Shown in pieces: positions 1 through 8,639 of a stretch of DNA of 64,000 nucleotides (its first letter is position 1; every line of letters begins with the position of its first letter). The translations under genes and the position numbers were made by a program. Origin of the DNA: Dietzia natronolimnaea (GTDB lineage Bacteria; Actinomycetota; Actinomycetes; Mycobacteriales; Mycobacteriaceae); the NCBI RefSeq assembly GCF_002289575.1, contig NZ_NTGA01000005.1, forward strand, positions 62,001 through 126,000, written 5' to 3'. The notes beneath the pieces were generated by a model that was not told where the DNA came from, did not search any database, and was given only the letters and a program-made list of their open reading frames with translations.

Positions 1-890
1 CGGAGCGGAGGGTTGACCTTCCCGTAGGTTCCCGGCCCGGGATCGGTCTCGGTGGTCAGGGTCAGGTACTGGGTGCACGTCTCGACGAAGAGGTTCTCGT
101 AGGACTCCCGCTGACGCAGGACCGCATCGAGAGCCAGCGCGCTGCTGGTGTGGACCGAGTACATGGACGCGCCGGTGACCTGCGCCATGAACGAGACCCT
201 CTGCACCGCCTCTGCCTCGACGAACGACGGCCTCGACATGTTCCAGGCGTGCAACGGGCCGCGGGACTCGTCGATCGGACGGCCCTTGAGCTTCCAGACC
301 AGTTCGATGTTCTCCGGGTGGGGGTTGATCATGGCCCCGCGATCGGCGGCCATGCCCAGCACGTCGTACATGTAGCCGTCGTCGTTGCCGGGGAGCCCGA
401 GGTACGCGCCTTCCTCACCGCAGAAGTTCATGAAGAACTTGAAGCTCGAGACACCGAACTCGTCGATGTAGTGCGGCATCTCCTCGTAGTGCGCCTCGGA
501 ACCGACGACGATGTGGAACCCGAAGTCCACGTGGGAGTCACGTGACATCACGTCGCGGGACCCGGGGAGCACATCCGAATAGGACTCGCCGCTCATCAGA
601 TAGACCAGCATCGTGGTGACGCCGCCGGCCACGGCCGACGCGGACTCCAGGAGGGCGTCATCGGGATCGCGGGGGACCCTGATGTCCTTTCCCAGGTGCA
701 CGTGCGGATCGATCGCCCCCGGGAGGACGAGCTTACCGTGGAGGTCCACCACCTCGGCGGCCTCGACCTCGGCATCCGGGGTCACTATCCCCGCGATCGT
801 CCCGTCCTTGACGAGTAGGTCCACCCGGCGGACTCCCTCCCCGTTGAGGAAGACGTCGCCGCCGTGCAGACGAAGGTCATACGTGGTCAT
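1..890 (-). CDS. Hydantoinase/dihydropyrimidinase-like amidohydrolase, 3' end outside window
   Basis: Partial: about 296 codons are present and the C-terminus runs off the left edge. The ATG at 890 overlaps the upstream lyase stop (ATGA), which fixes the start. The metal ligands of the cyclic amidohydrolase family are all visible: DPHVH at residues 61-65, the carbamylated lysine in SSFKFFM (about K151), H191 in INPHPEN and H247 in SVHTSS. The KVNPPLR near the end resembles the substrate loop of D-hydantoinases and dihydropyrimidinases. By family it should hydrolyse a cyclic amide or ureide in the cytoplasm. The true substrate cannot be read from the sequence, and the neighbouring lyase makes ordinary pyrimidine breakdown uncertain. 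Confidence 0.88.
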   Translation of the reverse strand, partial: MTTYDLRLHGGDVFLNGEGVRRVDLLVKDGTIAGIVTPDAEVEAAEVVDLHGKLVLPGAIDPHVHLGKDIRVPRDPDDALLESASAVAGGVTTMLVYLMSGESYSDVLPGSRDVMSRDSHVDFGFHIVVGSEAHYEEMPHYIDEFGVSSFKFFMNFCGEEGAYLGLPGNDDGYMYDVLGMAADRGAMINPHPENIELVWKLKGRPIDESRGPLHAWNMSRPSFVEAEAVQRVSFMAQVTGASMYSVHTSSALALDAVLRQRESYENLFVETCTQYLTLTTETDPGPGTYGKVNPPL

Positions 891-1783
891 ACGACTGCTC
901 CATTCTCCGTGTTCCGCGCCACCGCGTACTTCGTGTCGAGCTCGTCGAACTCGGGTTTGCGCACCAGGGCCTGACGGTCTGTCCAGCTGATCATCAGCTC
1001 GCCGGCATCCCGGGTGTCCCCGACCTCCGCGAGGTGGTTCATCACCTGGCGCATCCCGGCCACCGCGCCCCGCATGGCCGCGTTCGCGTAGAGGGCCACG
1101 GCGAAACCGAGTTCACCCAGTTCCTCCCGCGGGAGCAGCGGGGTCAGACCACCCTCGACCATGTTGGCCATGTGGATCCCCGGGACACTCGTCGTGATCC
1201 TGCGCATCTGGTCCACGTCCCGGGGGGCTTCGACGAAGAGCACGTCCGCCCCCGCCTCGAGGTACCGGCCCGCGCGGTCGATCGCCTCGTCGATCCCCTC
1301 GATGGCCAGGGCATCCGTCCGGGCGATGATCACGAAGTCGTCGTCTCTACGGGCGTCGACAGCGGCCTTGATCTTCCCGACCATCTCGTCCGCCGAGATG
1401 ACCTCCTTCCCGGTGAAGTGGCCGCACTTCTTGGGGCTGACCTGATCCTCCAGCTGGAGGGCGGCCGCCCCGGCCCCTTCGATGAGCCGGACGGTGCGCT
1501 GCACGTTCAGCGCGTTGCCGAAGCCCGTGTCGCCGTCGACGACCACCGGGATCTGCACGGCATCGGCGATCGCGTTGACGTGACCCACCAACTCGCTCAG
1601 GGTGATGAGTCCGAGGTCGGGTGCCCCGAGGTAGGAGTTGGTCACCCCCGCGCCGGTCACGTACACGGCCTCGAACCCCGTGTCCTCCACCACCCGGGCG
1701 GTGAGGGCGTTGGGAGCACCCGGCACCATCAACGGGAGCCCTCCTGATGCGAGGAGGCCTCGCAACTTCTGTGTTGTCGTCAT
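887..1783 (-). CDS. Isocitrate lyase/PEP mutase-fold C-C lyase
   Basis: 298 aa with the ATG at 1783, which has AGGAAAGG 11 nt upstream; a GTG at 1795 would sit inside that ribosome site. The family landmarks are DGDTGFGN (residues 83-90, metal-binding Asp), LEDQ (111-114) and KKCGH (118-122), which carries the catalytic Cys of the isocitrate/methylisocitrate/dimethylmalate lyase branch; PEP mutases proper lack this Cys. It should cleave a 2-hydroxy dicarboxylic or tricarboxylic acid, or act on a related C-C or C-P bond. The usual methylisocitrate partners (prpC, prpD) are absent. It sits in an operon with a GntR regulator and a hydantoinase-like enzyme, so it probably works late in a catabolic route whose substrate is unknown. 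Confidence 0.87.
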   Translation of the reverse strand: MTTTQKLRGLLASGGLPLMVPGAPNALTARVVEDTGFEAVYVTGAGVTNSYLGAPDLGLITLSELVGHVNAIADAVQIPVVVDGDTGFGNALNVQRTVRLIEGAGAAALQLEDQVSPKKCGHFTGKEVISADEMVGKIKAAVDARRDDDFVIIARTDALAIEGIDEAIDRAGRYLEAGADVLFVEAPRDVDQMRRITTSVPGIHMANMVEGGLTPLLPREELGELGFAVALYANAAMRGAVAGMRQVMNHLAEVGDTRDAGELMISWTDRQALVRKPEFDELDTKYAVARNTENGAVV

Positions 1784-1817
1784 GGGTTGTTGCACCTTTC
1801 CTGGCCCGTCTGAGCCG

Positions 1818-2492
1818 CTATTCGGATGTGATCCCCAGTGCGTCCACGGCGCTCTTCCGTGCCTTGTCGAGGTGCAGTCTCAGGATCTCCGCCGCACGGT
1901 CCTCATCGCGCTCGACGATCGCCGCGACGAGTCGCTCGTGCTCGGCGAGCGCCTCCCGGGCTCGATCGGGCTTCTTGGCCGACGTCTGCCTCGCGAGGGA
2001 GATCTGGCGCTGGACCTCGACCGTCGCGGCCGCCAGTGCGTCGTTGCCGCTCATCCACGTCAACCGGGTGTGGAGGTCCCGGTCGGCGGGATACGGGCGG
2101 TCGGGATCCTGGGACAGCTCCTCCCCCGCCTCTCCGACCAGCTGCTCGAGCTCCCGCAACTCCTCGTCGGTCGCCCTCCGGCACACGAGACGGACACTGT
2201 GTGTCTCCAGCGCGGTACGGAGCTCGTACAGATCGTCGACCTCACCGGGCTCGAACGTCTTCACGAAGGCGCCGCGGTGGCTCACGATCGTCAGCAGACC
2301 CTCGCCCACCAGTCGCTGGATGGCCTCGCGCAGGGGCCCCCGGCTGATCCCGAGTACCTCGGCGATGGACACCTCGTTCAACCGCTCCCCGGGAGGGAGC
2401 GTGCCGTCGAGGATCATCTCCCGAACCCGCTCCTCGGTCCGACGGGCGAACGTCCCGTCCCTGGTCAAAGGGGCACTCGCGGACTTCTTCAT
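1818..2492 (-). CDS. GntR-family regulator, FCD (FadR) subfamily
   Basis: 224 aa from the ATG at 2492, chosen for the AGGAG five bases upstream. Residues about 15-80 form the winged helix (RTEERVREMILDGTLPPGERL, then the recognition region ISRGPLREAIQRL). The C-terminal all-helical FCD domain has the Asp/His set that usually binds a metal and an organic acid (DRDLHTRL, EHERLV, LRLHLDK). It is first in the operon, 34 nt ahead of the lyase start, and a palindrome overlaps its likely promoter. It is probably an autoregulated repressor released by an intermediate of the pathway encoded downstream. Confidence 0.9.
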   Translation of the reverse strand: MKKSASAPLTRDGTFARRTEERVREMILDGTLPPGERLNEVSIAEVLGISRGPLREAIQRLVGEGLLTIVSHRGAFVKTFEPGEVDDLYELRTALETHSVRLVCRRATDEELRELEQLVGEAGEELSQDPDRPYPADRDLHTRLTWMSGNDALAAATVEVQRQISLARQTSAKKPDRAREALAEHERLVAAIVERDEDRAAEILRLHLDKARKSAVDALGITSE

Positions 2493-2601
2493 CCCTACTC
2501 CTCTATTCGACTCGATCACTCTCACCGCGGAGGCGCCGGTCAACTCAACCGGGCGGTCCCCAGTAGGACGTACTCGATCCCCTTGAGCACCACCGTTCAG
2601 G

Positions 2602-2639
2602 TCACACCTATTGTGATGCACATCTCTGTCAACTGTCAA
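2602..2639 (-). promoter_or_regulatory. Predicted promoter and operator of the GntR-lyase-hydantoinase operon
   Basis: Read on the minus strand, TTGACA (2639-2634) is followed after 18 nt by CACAAT (2615-2610). The palindrome TCACA-N5-TGTGA (2602-2616) overlaps the -10, as expected of a repressor site. A second TTGACA lies at 2632-2627, making a 7-bp direct repeat. Assignment to the GntR protein is inference from position. Confidence 0.5.
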
Positions 2640-2827
2640 CAGTTAGCGACGTACCGATCTGGTCGACCGCTTCCGCGGGCCCACCCGCAGCCCTCCCGCA
2701 CTCCACGCCCGTCGCGGAGCAGGCGCGCAATGGCCCGGGTTGATGTTAACGCCGATGCGGCCGGGCATCCGCCAGGAAGACCGAGCGGGTCCGACCCCCT
2801 TCCCCGACCGGGCCGAGGCCCCCGTTG
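2640..2827. other. Non-coding stretch between divergent regulators
   Basis: Nothing I can support was found here. The open frames crossing it lack ribosome sites and recognisable protein features. The only motif noticed is a GTTAAC near 2755. The whole gap between the two divergent regulator genes is 2493-2898, and the promoter and operator sites on either side of this stretch are listed separately. Confidence 0.4.
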
Positions 2828-2872
2828 TTGCCGTGTCCCACATTCGCCCTTATACTTGCTTGCAGCAAGCAA
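2828..2872 (+). promoter_or_regulatory. MarR promoter with perfect palindromic operator
   Basis: TTGCCG (2828-2833), a 17-nt spacer and TATACT (2851-2856) form a strong sigma-A-type promoter. The perfect 8-1-8 palindrome TTGCTTGCAGCAAGCAA (2856-2872) begins at the last base of the -10 and covers the start site. Bound protein here would block transcription of the MarR-MFS operon, so autorepression by the MarR protein is likely. Confidence 0.72.
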
Positions 2873-2898
2873 TTGAATCGAGGACCGAGGAGGTCACG

Positions 2899-3366
2899 GT
2901 GGCGATAGACGCCGAACAGGGCGGGAAACTGGCTGTCGACCTGTCCCGGGTGGTCAAGATGCTCAGGGCACTGAACATGTCCGCGCCGCGACTCCACGAG
3001 TCGCTCGAGCCGTCGACCCACCCCCTGCTCTTCGCGATCCACGACGAACCCGGACGGGTCACCGCCCTCGCCGACCGCGTCCACACCGACATCTCGGTGG
3101 TGAGCCGTCAGGTACGTCACCTCGAGACCCTCGGCCTGGTCGCCAAGGTCCCCGACCCCGATGACGGGCGTGCGAGCGTCGTCACCCTCACCTCCGAGGG
3201 AAGCGACCTCGTCACCCGGGTCTTCGCCGGACGAGGCCAGTGGATGGCCGGCGTGCTCGCCGACTGGACTCCCGAGCAGGCTGCCTCCCTGGACGAGGGG
3301 CTGACCCGACTCGCCGACTCGCTGCGCGCGGAGATCGACGCCCTCACGTCCGCCAAGGAGAACTGA
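2899..3366 (+). CDS. MarR-family transcriptional regulator
   Basis: 155 aa. The GTG at 2899 is chosen because GAGGAGG lies just upstream and because a longer frame would run back through the promoter. The winged helix spans residues about 50-110 (ALADRVHTDISVVSRQVRHLETLGLV, then the wing PDPDDGRASVVTLT), a typical MarR pattern. Its stop overlaps the exporter ATG by one base (TGATG), so the two are translationally coupled. By family it is a ligand-released dimeric repressor, and the exporter is its probable main target. Confidence 0.9.
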   Translation: MAIDAEQGGKLAVDLSRVVKMLRALNMSAPRLHESLEPSTHPLLFAIHDEPGRVTALADRVHTDISVVSRQVRHLETLGLVAKVPDPDDGRASVVTLTSEGSDLVTRVFAGRGQWMAGVLADWTPEQAASLDEGLTRLADSLRAEIDALTSAKEN

Positions 3367-5213
3367 TGACCGACCGCGCACCCGTCACGACCCAGGCCGG
3401 TGAGGACGGCGAGTTCTCTCATCGTCAGATCCTGGTCATCCTCGCCGGCCTCATGTCCGCGATGTTCCTCGCGAGCCTGGACCAGACCATCGTGTCGACA
3501 GCCATCAGGACCATCGCCGACGATCTGCAGGGCCTGGACGCGCAGGCGTGGGTGACCACCGCCTACCTGATGACCTCGACCATCTCGACACCGCTGTACG
3601 GCAAGCTCTCGGACATCTACGGGCGCAAACCGTTCTTCGTCATCGGCATCGTGATCTTCGTGTTCGGTTCCCTGCTGTGCACGCTCGCCGACTCGATGTA
3701 CACCCTCGCGCTGTACCGGGGGATCCAGGGACTCGGCGCCGGCGCACTGATGTCGCTCTCCCTGGCGATCATCGGCGACATCATCCCGCCGCGCGACCGT
3801 GCCAAGTACCAGGGTTACATGCTCGCGGTGTTCGCCTCGTCCTCCGTCATCGGACCGGTCGTCGGCGGCTTCTTCGCCGGCGTGGAGACGATCTTCGGCA
3901 TCGACGGCTGGCGCTGGATCTTCCTCATCAACGTCCCCATCGGCGCCATCGCGCTGACCCTCGTGATGATCACCCTCAACGTCAAGAACGTCCGCGTGGA
4001 CCACCGGGTGGACTGGGCGGGCGCGGCCACCATCGTCGTCGGCCTGGTACCGCTCCTGCTGGTGGCCGAGCAGGGCAACTCCTGGGGTTGGGGGTCCCCG
4101 TCCGCACTCGCCTGCTACCTCGTGGGTCTGGCCGGGATCGGCCTGTTCCTCATCGTCGAGGCCCGGGCCGGCGACCAGGCTCTCATCCCACTGCGTCTGT
4201 TCCGCGACCGCACCTTCGCGATCGTCACCGCCGGCGGGGTGATCGTGGGAATGGCCATGTTCGGCGGGATGATGACCCTGCCCCTGTACATGCAGATCGT
4301 GCACGGCGCCGACCCCATGGAATCCGGCCTCATGATGCTGCCACTGGTGGCGGGCATGATGGGCGCCTCGATCGTGTCCGGTCAGCTCATCTCCAAGACC
4401 GGCCGGGTACGCGAGTTCCCGATCCTCGGCACCGCCATCTCGGCCGTCGGGCTGTTCCTGCTGTGGACCATCGACGCCGACACCTCGCTGACCCTGGTCA
4501 TGGCCTACATGCTGGTGCTGGGAATCGGCCTGGGCAACTGCATGCAGCCGCTCACCCTGATCGTGCAGAACGCTGTGAGCCCTCGCGAGATCGGCGTGGC
4601 CACCGCGTCCGCGACCTTCTTCCGCCAGCTCGGCGGCACCGCCGGGGTGGCCGTGTTCCTGTCGATCCTCTTCAGCCGGGTCGGGGGTTCCATCACCAGC
4701 GAGCTGCAGCAGGCGGGCGCAGACGGCACCCTCGCCCGCGGTGTGCAGGAGGGCCTGGCCGACCCGGTGCTGCGCGCGGACCCGGAGGCTCTCGGGATCG
4801 TGCAGGCCCTCGCCGACCCGGCATCGGGCGCGGGCGCGGGCGCGCTCGAGACGGTCACCAAGGACTCGTCCGTCATCAACCGCCTGCCCGAGCTGGTGGC
4901 CCACCCCTTCGAACAGGGTTACGCGCTGAGCATGTCGGAGATCTACCTGGTCGCCGGCATCCTCGCCGTCGTCGCCTCGGTGGTCCTGGCCTTCCTGCCA
5001 CCGATCGTGCTCCGGACCGGCTCGGCCCAGGCCGAGGCCGCCCGCGAGGCCGCCGCGGCGGCGGCCCCGTCGGGAACCGACCTCGCGTCGGCCGAGGTGG
5101 CCACCGGTGGGGCCACACCCGAGCGTGTGGACGTCACCGCGACCGCCACCGCCGAGCCCGGGGAATCGGTCACGACGACGGCGAGGGAGGCTCCGGACAA
5201 CCCGGACCGCTGA
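3366..5213 (+). CDS. DHA2-family MFS drug exporter (EmrB/QacA type, 14 TM)
   Basis: 615 aa. The N-terminus shows the DHA2 pattern: FLASLDQTIVSTAI in the first helix, the LYGKLSDIYGRKP loop (motif A) and SSVIGPVVGGFF (antiporter motif C). About 14 hydrophobic segments are followed by a long periplasmic loop (about residues 440-530) and an Ala/Glu/Thr-rich hydrophilic tail after residue 560. By family it exports hydrophobic drugs or toxic metabolites using the proton gradient. It forms an operon with the MarR gene and ends just before a tandem repeat. The substrate is unknown. Confidence 0.92.
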   Translation: MTDRAPVTTQAGEDGEFSHRQILVILAGLMSAMFLASLDQTIVSTAIRTIADDLQGLDAQAWVTTAYLMTSTISTPLYGKLSDIYGRKPFFVIGIVIFVFGSLLCTLADSMYTLALYRGIQGLGAGALMSLSLAIIGDIIPPRDRAKYQGYMLAVFASSSVIGPVVGGFFAGVETIFGIDGWRWIFLINVPIGAIALTLVMITLNVKNVRVDHRVDWAGAATIVVGLVPLLLVAEQGNSWGWGSPSALACYLVGLAGIGLFLIVEARAGDQALIPLRLFRDRTFAIVTAGGVIVGMAMFGGMMTLPLYMQIVHGADPMESGLMMLPLVAGMMGASIVSGQLISKTGRVREFPILGTAISAVGLFLLWTIDADTSLTLVMAYMLVLGIGLGNCMQPLTLIVQNAVSPREIGVATASATFFRQLGGTAGVAVFLSILFSRVGGSITSELQQAGADGTLARGVQEGLADPVLRADPEALGIVQALADPASGAGAGALETVTKDSSVINRLPELVAHPFEQGYALSMSEIYLVAGILAVVASVVLAFLPPIVLRTGSAQAEAAREAAAAAAPSGTDLASAEVATGGATPERVDVTATATAEPGESVTTTAREAPDNPDR

Positions 5214-5218
5214 GCACC

Positions 5219-5348
5219 GGGGCCTACCCCGCGGCTCCAAGCCCGGGGCCTACCCCCCGGCGCCTGGTTCGGGACCTACCCCTCGGCTCCACGCCCGGCG
5301 CCTACCCCTCGGCTCCACGCTCGGGGCCTACCCCTCGACGTCGGCCTT
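5219..5348. repeat. 26-bp tandem repeat, five imperfect copies
   Basis: Copies begin at 5219, 5245, 5271, 5297 and 5323, each opening with a variant of GGGGCCTACCCC. The 26-bp period holds throughout. Copies 3 and 4 are closest to each other. The fifth copy runs into the 3' end of the convergent SRPBCC gene, and its CTA is that gene's stop codon. Copy number may vary between strains. Confidence 0.85.
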
Positions 5349-5777
5349 GAGGTTGGCCAACAACTGGTGCTGGATCCGCTTGAGCCCGGCCGGGGCGAAG
5401 GTCCGCTCGAAGAACCCGCCCACTCCCCCGGCCCCGTCCCACGACGTGGTCATCTCCACCAGCGCACCGCCGGTGGCCTCGCGGACCGTGTAGGTGGTGG
5501 CCATGGACGAATTGGCGTCCTTCTCCACCAGCGACCAGTGCGCCGCGGCCTCGTCCACGGTCACCGTGGCCTTGACGTCCCGGCTGCGCTTCTTGGTGGC
5601 CTGGAGGTTCCACGCCGCCACGGTGCCGTGCCCCTGGCCGCCCTCGATCAACCTGTACGCGGTGAACTGCTCGGGCTGGATCCGGGGACGGACCTGGGCG
5701 TAGTCCGCGATCGCGGCCGTCACGGTCGCGACGGGCGCCTCGATGACGATGGTGTTGCTGGCGGTGACCCTGCCCAT
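5328..5777 (-). CDS. SRPBCC (START/Bet v1-like) family protein
   Basis: 149 aa from the ATG at 5777, preceded by GAGGAGGAG. The pattern VIEAPVATVTAAIADYAQVRPRI near the N-terminus and the long C-terminal helix GFFERTFAPAGLKRIQHQLLANL are those of the polyketide-cyclase/dehydrase-like SRPBCC fold, a cavity for small hydrophobic ligands. No catalytic residues can be assigned. It lies 76 bp downstream of the P-type ATPase and may be the last gene of that transcript. Its stop codon falls within the fifth 26-bp repeat. Confidence 0.8.
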   Translation of the reverse strand: MGRVTASNTIVIEAPVATVTAAIADYAQVRPRIQPEQFTAYRLIEGGQGHGTVAAWNLQATKKRSRDVKATVTVDEAAAHWSLVEKDANSSMATTYTVREATGGALVEMTTSWDGAGGVGGFFERTFAPAGLKRIQHQLLANLKADVEG

Positions 5778-5853
5778 GATCGTGACTCCTCCTCTGCCTG
5801 ACCACGTCGCGCCCGCCGGAATCGCCGGTGGCGGCGCCCTCGACAGGGGCGCG

Positions 5854-8622
5854 TCAGACCACCACCATCGTGCCCGATCCCTCCTGCCGCCGAGCACGCC
5901 ACCTCGCCCCGATCTTCCGGAGCTCCTCGAGCCAGAGGATCGACGAGCCCACCGCGACCGCCAACAGCCACTCGTCCGCGTGCAGCGGGGTGGTGTCGAA
6001 GATCCCCTGGAGGAAGGGCACCTGGACCACGGCCACCAACAGCAGCGGGACCGCCGCCAGTGCCACCCAGATCGGGGCGTTGTGCGCCATGTCCCGGGAG
6101 AACACCGAGCCGTCCGTGGAGCGGACGTTCATCAGGTTGAACACCTGGAAGAACACGAAGGCGGCGTAGGCGAGGGTGGTGGCGAACAACGGCACGCCCG
6201 CGCGCTCGGGGAACAGCGTCTCCGCGAACGCGAGGACCAGCAGTGTCCCGGTGGCCATGACCACGCCCAGCCACAGGATCCGTACCAGTCGTGACGGGGT
6301 GAGGATCTGCTCGTCGGCGGGTCGGGGCGGCCGCCGCATCGCGTTCTTCTCCACGGGCTCCACGCCCAGCGCCATGGCAGGCGGGCCGTCCATGACGATG
6401 TTGACCAGCAGGACCTGCAGGGCGGTGAACGGCACGGCCGCCAACCCGAACAGCCCGCTGGCGAGGAACACCAGAACGAACGCCCACGCGGTGGTGAGCT
6501 GGAACTTCACGAACTTCACGATGTTGTCGTAGATGCCGCGGCCCTGCTCGACGGCCGAGACGATGGTGGCGAAGTTGTCGTCCGTGAGCACCATGTCGGC
6601 CGCACCCTTGGACACGTCGGTGCCGGTGATCCCCATCGCGATCCCGATGTCGGCCTGACTCAGCGCGGGGGCGTCGTTGACGCCGTCCCCGGTCATGGCC
6701 ACCACGTCCCCGCCGGACTGCAGGGACCGGACCATCCGGATCTTGTGCTCGGGGGACACCCGGGCCAGGACTCCCAGGCCGGGGGCACGTCCGGTCAGCT
6801 CGTCGTCGTCGATCCCGTCGAGATCGACCCCTCGCAGCGCCTCCCCCTCGATCCCCAGGTCACGGGCGATCGACGAGGCCGTGACGAGGTGGTCGCCGGT
6901 GATCATGTGAACCGAGATGCCCGCCTCGCGTGCCACCCGGATGGCCTCGGCGGCCTCGGACCGGGGCGGGTCGACGATGCCGACCACCGCGAACACGGTC
7001 AGGCCGCGCACCTCGTCGAGGAGCACGCTCTCATCTACTCCGGTCTCGCCGGATCCGTCCTCGCCTGATACCGACTCGAACGGGCGCCCCGCCACCAGCA
7101 GGGTCCGCAGGCCCCGCTCCGCCAGCTCATCGGTCGCGAGACGGATCGCCTCGTGCAGCTCGTCGGTGAGCTCCACGGCGTCCGTGCCGTTCCACACGTG
7201 GGTCGACCGGGGCAGCAGCGCACCGGTCGCGCCCTTGGCGCTGAGCGCGAGCTCCCCGCCCGGTGAGCGGTTGACGGTGGCCATGAACCTGTAGTCGGAG
7301 TCGAAGGGCACCTGGGCCACCCGCGGCCGTGCGGCACGCAGTCCCTCCACGTCGAGCCCGCACTTGGTGGCGGCCACGAGGAGAGCGCCCTCGGTGGGGT
7401 CGCCGACGAGTTCGCCGTCGGTCACGATCGCGTCGTTGCACAGCGTCATGGCGACCGCCGCCCTCCGGAGGTCCGGAACGGCATCCGGATCGGACGACAG
7501 GACCGTGCCGGTCGCCTCGTATCCGGTCCCGGTGACGGTGTAGGCGGAACCGCCCGCGACGATCCGCGTCACGGTCATCTCGTTGAGGGTGAGGGTCCCG
7601 GTCTTGTCCGTGGCGATGTGGCTGGTCGACCCGAGGGTCTCCACCGCCGCGAGGTTCTTGATGATCGCCCCCTCACGGGCGAGCCTCGCGGCGCCCATCA
7701 CGAGGGTGAACGCCACCACGGCGGTGAGGCCCTCCGGGATGGTGGCCACGGCGAGCGAGACCGCGCTGAGGAGCATGTCCTCCCAGGACTGCCCGCGCAC
7801 CAGTCCGATCCCCATCACCAGCGTCACCACGACCAGCGCGATCACGGTGAGGACCCGGGCCAGGACCCCGATCCGCCGTTGGAGCGGCGTCTGCTCACCG
7901 CCCGCCCCGCCGAGCAGCTCGGCGATCGCCCCCATCTCCGTGCGCTCACCGGTCCCCGTGACCACCACGCGCGCCCGACCGCGGGTGACCTCGGTGTTCA
8001 TGAACACCATGCCGGTGCGGTCACCGAGCGGCGCGTCCGCGGCGGCCACCGCTCCCGCCGTCTTGTCCACGGGGACCGACTCGCCGGTCAGGGCCGACTC
8101 CGCCACCTGGAACCGGGACGCCTCGAGAACGCGACCGTCAGCGGGGACCCTGTCGCCGGATTCCACCACCACGACGTCCCCCGGGACGAGATCCGCGCTG
8201 TCCACCTCCACCTCGGCGCCGTCCCGCACCACCCGGCTGTGCGGCACCGCCATGTCGCGCAACGCGGCCAGGCTCTCCTCGGCCCGCGTCTCCTGCACGT
8301 AGTTCAGCACGGTGTTGAGCACCACCACCAGGAGGATGACGACCGGGGTCTCCCACTCGCGCGAGATCACGGCGCTCACCACGGCGGCCACCGCGAGAAC
8401 CATGATCATGGGGTCGCGGAGCAGTCGCAGGACCCGTCTCCAGGCCGGCACCCCGGCCGCCACCGGCAGGGTGTTGGGACCGTGCTCGGCGAGACGACGC
8501 GACGCCTCGGCGCGGGTCAGGCCGTTCGACCCCGCGCCGAGGCGGGAGACCACCTCTGCGGTGGACAGTGTGTGCCAGGGGGTGCGCCGGTCCGTCTCCG
8601 GGGCGCGGTCCGTCGTCGTCAT
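5854..8622 (-). CDS. P-type cation-transporting ATPase (P-II type)
   Basis: 922 aa from the ATG at 8622 (GGGGGG just before it). It has the actuator TGES motif (SALTGESVPV), the M4 signature ATIPEGL typical of Ca2+/Na+-type P-II pumps, the phosphorylation site DKTGTLT and the hinge MTGDGVNDAPAL. There are about ten membrane segments and a C-terminal cation-ATPase domain. The N-terminus carries no heavy-metal-binding Cys motif, which argues against Cu/Zn/Cd export. It starts 17 nt after the MBL hydrolase stop, so co-transcription with the mycothiol genes is likely although a functional link is not obvious. The ion is not determined. Confidence 0.92.
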   Translation of the reverse strand: MTTTDRAPETDRRTPWHTLSTAEVVSRLGAGSNGLTRAEASRRLAEHGPNTLPVAAGVPAWRRVLRLLRDPMIMVLAVAAVVSAVISREWETPVVILLVVVLNTVLNYVQETRAEESLAALRDMAVPHSRVVRDGAEVEVDSADLVPGDVVVVESGDRVPADGRVLEASRFQVAESALTGESVPVDKTAGAVAAADAPLGDRTGMVFMNTEVTRGRARVVVTGTGERTEMGAIAELLGGAGGEQTPLQRRIGVLARVLTVIALVVVTLVMGIGLVRGQSWEDMLLSAVSLAVATIPEGLTAVVAFTLVMGAARLAREGAIIKNLAAVETLGSTSHIATDKTGTLTLNEMTVTRIVAGGSAYTVTGTGYEATGTVLSSDPDAVPDLRRAAVAMTLCNDAIVTDGELVGDPTEGALLVAATKCGLDVEGLRAARPRVAQVPFDSDYRFMATVNRSPGGELALSAKGATGALLPRSTHVWNGTDAVELTDELHEAIRLATDELAERGLRTLLVAGRPFESVSGEDGSGETGVDESVLLDEVRGLTVFAVVGIVDPPRSEAAEAIRVAREAGISVHMITGDHLVTASSIARDLGIEGEALRGVDLDGIDDDELTGRAPGLGVLARVSPEHKIRMVRSLQSGGDVVAMTGDGVNDAPALSQADIGIAMGITGTDVSKGAADMVLTDDNFATIVSAVEQGRGIYDNIVKFVKFQLTTAWAFVLVFLASGLFGLAAVPFTALQVLLVNIVMDGPPAMALGVEPVEKNAMRRPPRPADEQILTPSRLVRILWLGVVMATGTLLVLAFAETLFPERAGVPLFATTLAYAAFVFFQVFNLMNVRSTDGSVFSRDMAHNAPIWVALAAVPLLLVAVVQVPFLQGIFDTTPLHADEWLLAVAVGSSILWLEELRKIGARWRARRQEGSGTMVVV

Positions 8623-8639
8623 CCCCCCATCGTGCCCGG

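Noticed and set aside
1-545. Plus-strand open frames near the left edge
   Set aside because: The minus strand reads as a hydantoinase with all metal ligands, so these are shadows.
2602-2625. CRP/GlxR site upstream of the GntR gene (TGTGATGCACATCTCT)
   Set aside because: The second half-site is poor; the TCACA-N5-TGTGA palindrome overlapping the -10 is a better explanation.
2636-2872. Small minus-strand frame in the divergent regulator gap
   Set aside because: It overlaps the MarR promoter and operator and has no recognisable protein feature.
3117-5240. Very long open frame on the minus strand opposite the drug exporter
   Set aside because: It mirrors the exporter, is His/Gly/Asp-rich without any domain, and lacks a ribosome site. 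High GC keeps antisense frames open.
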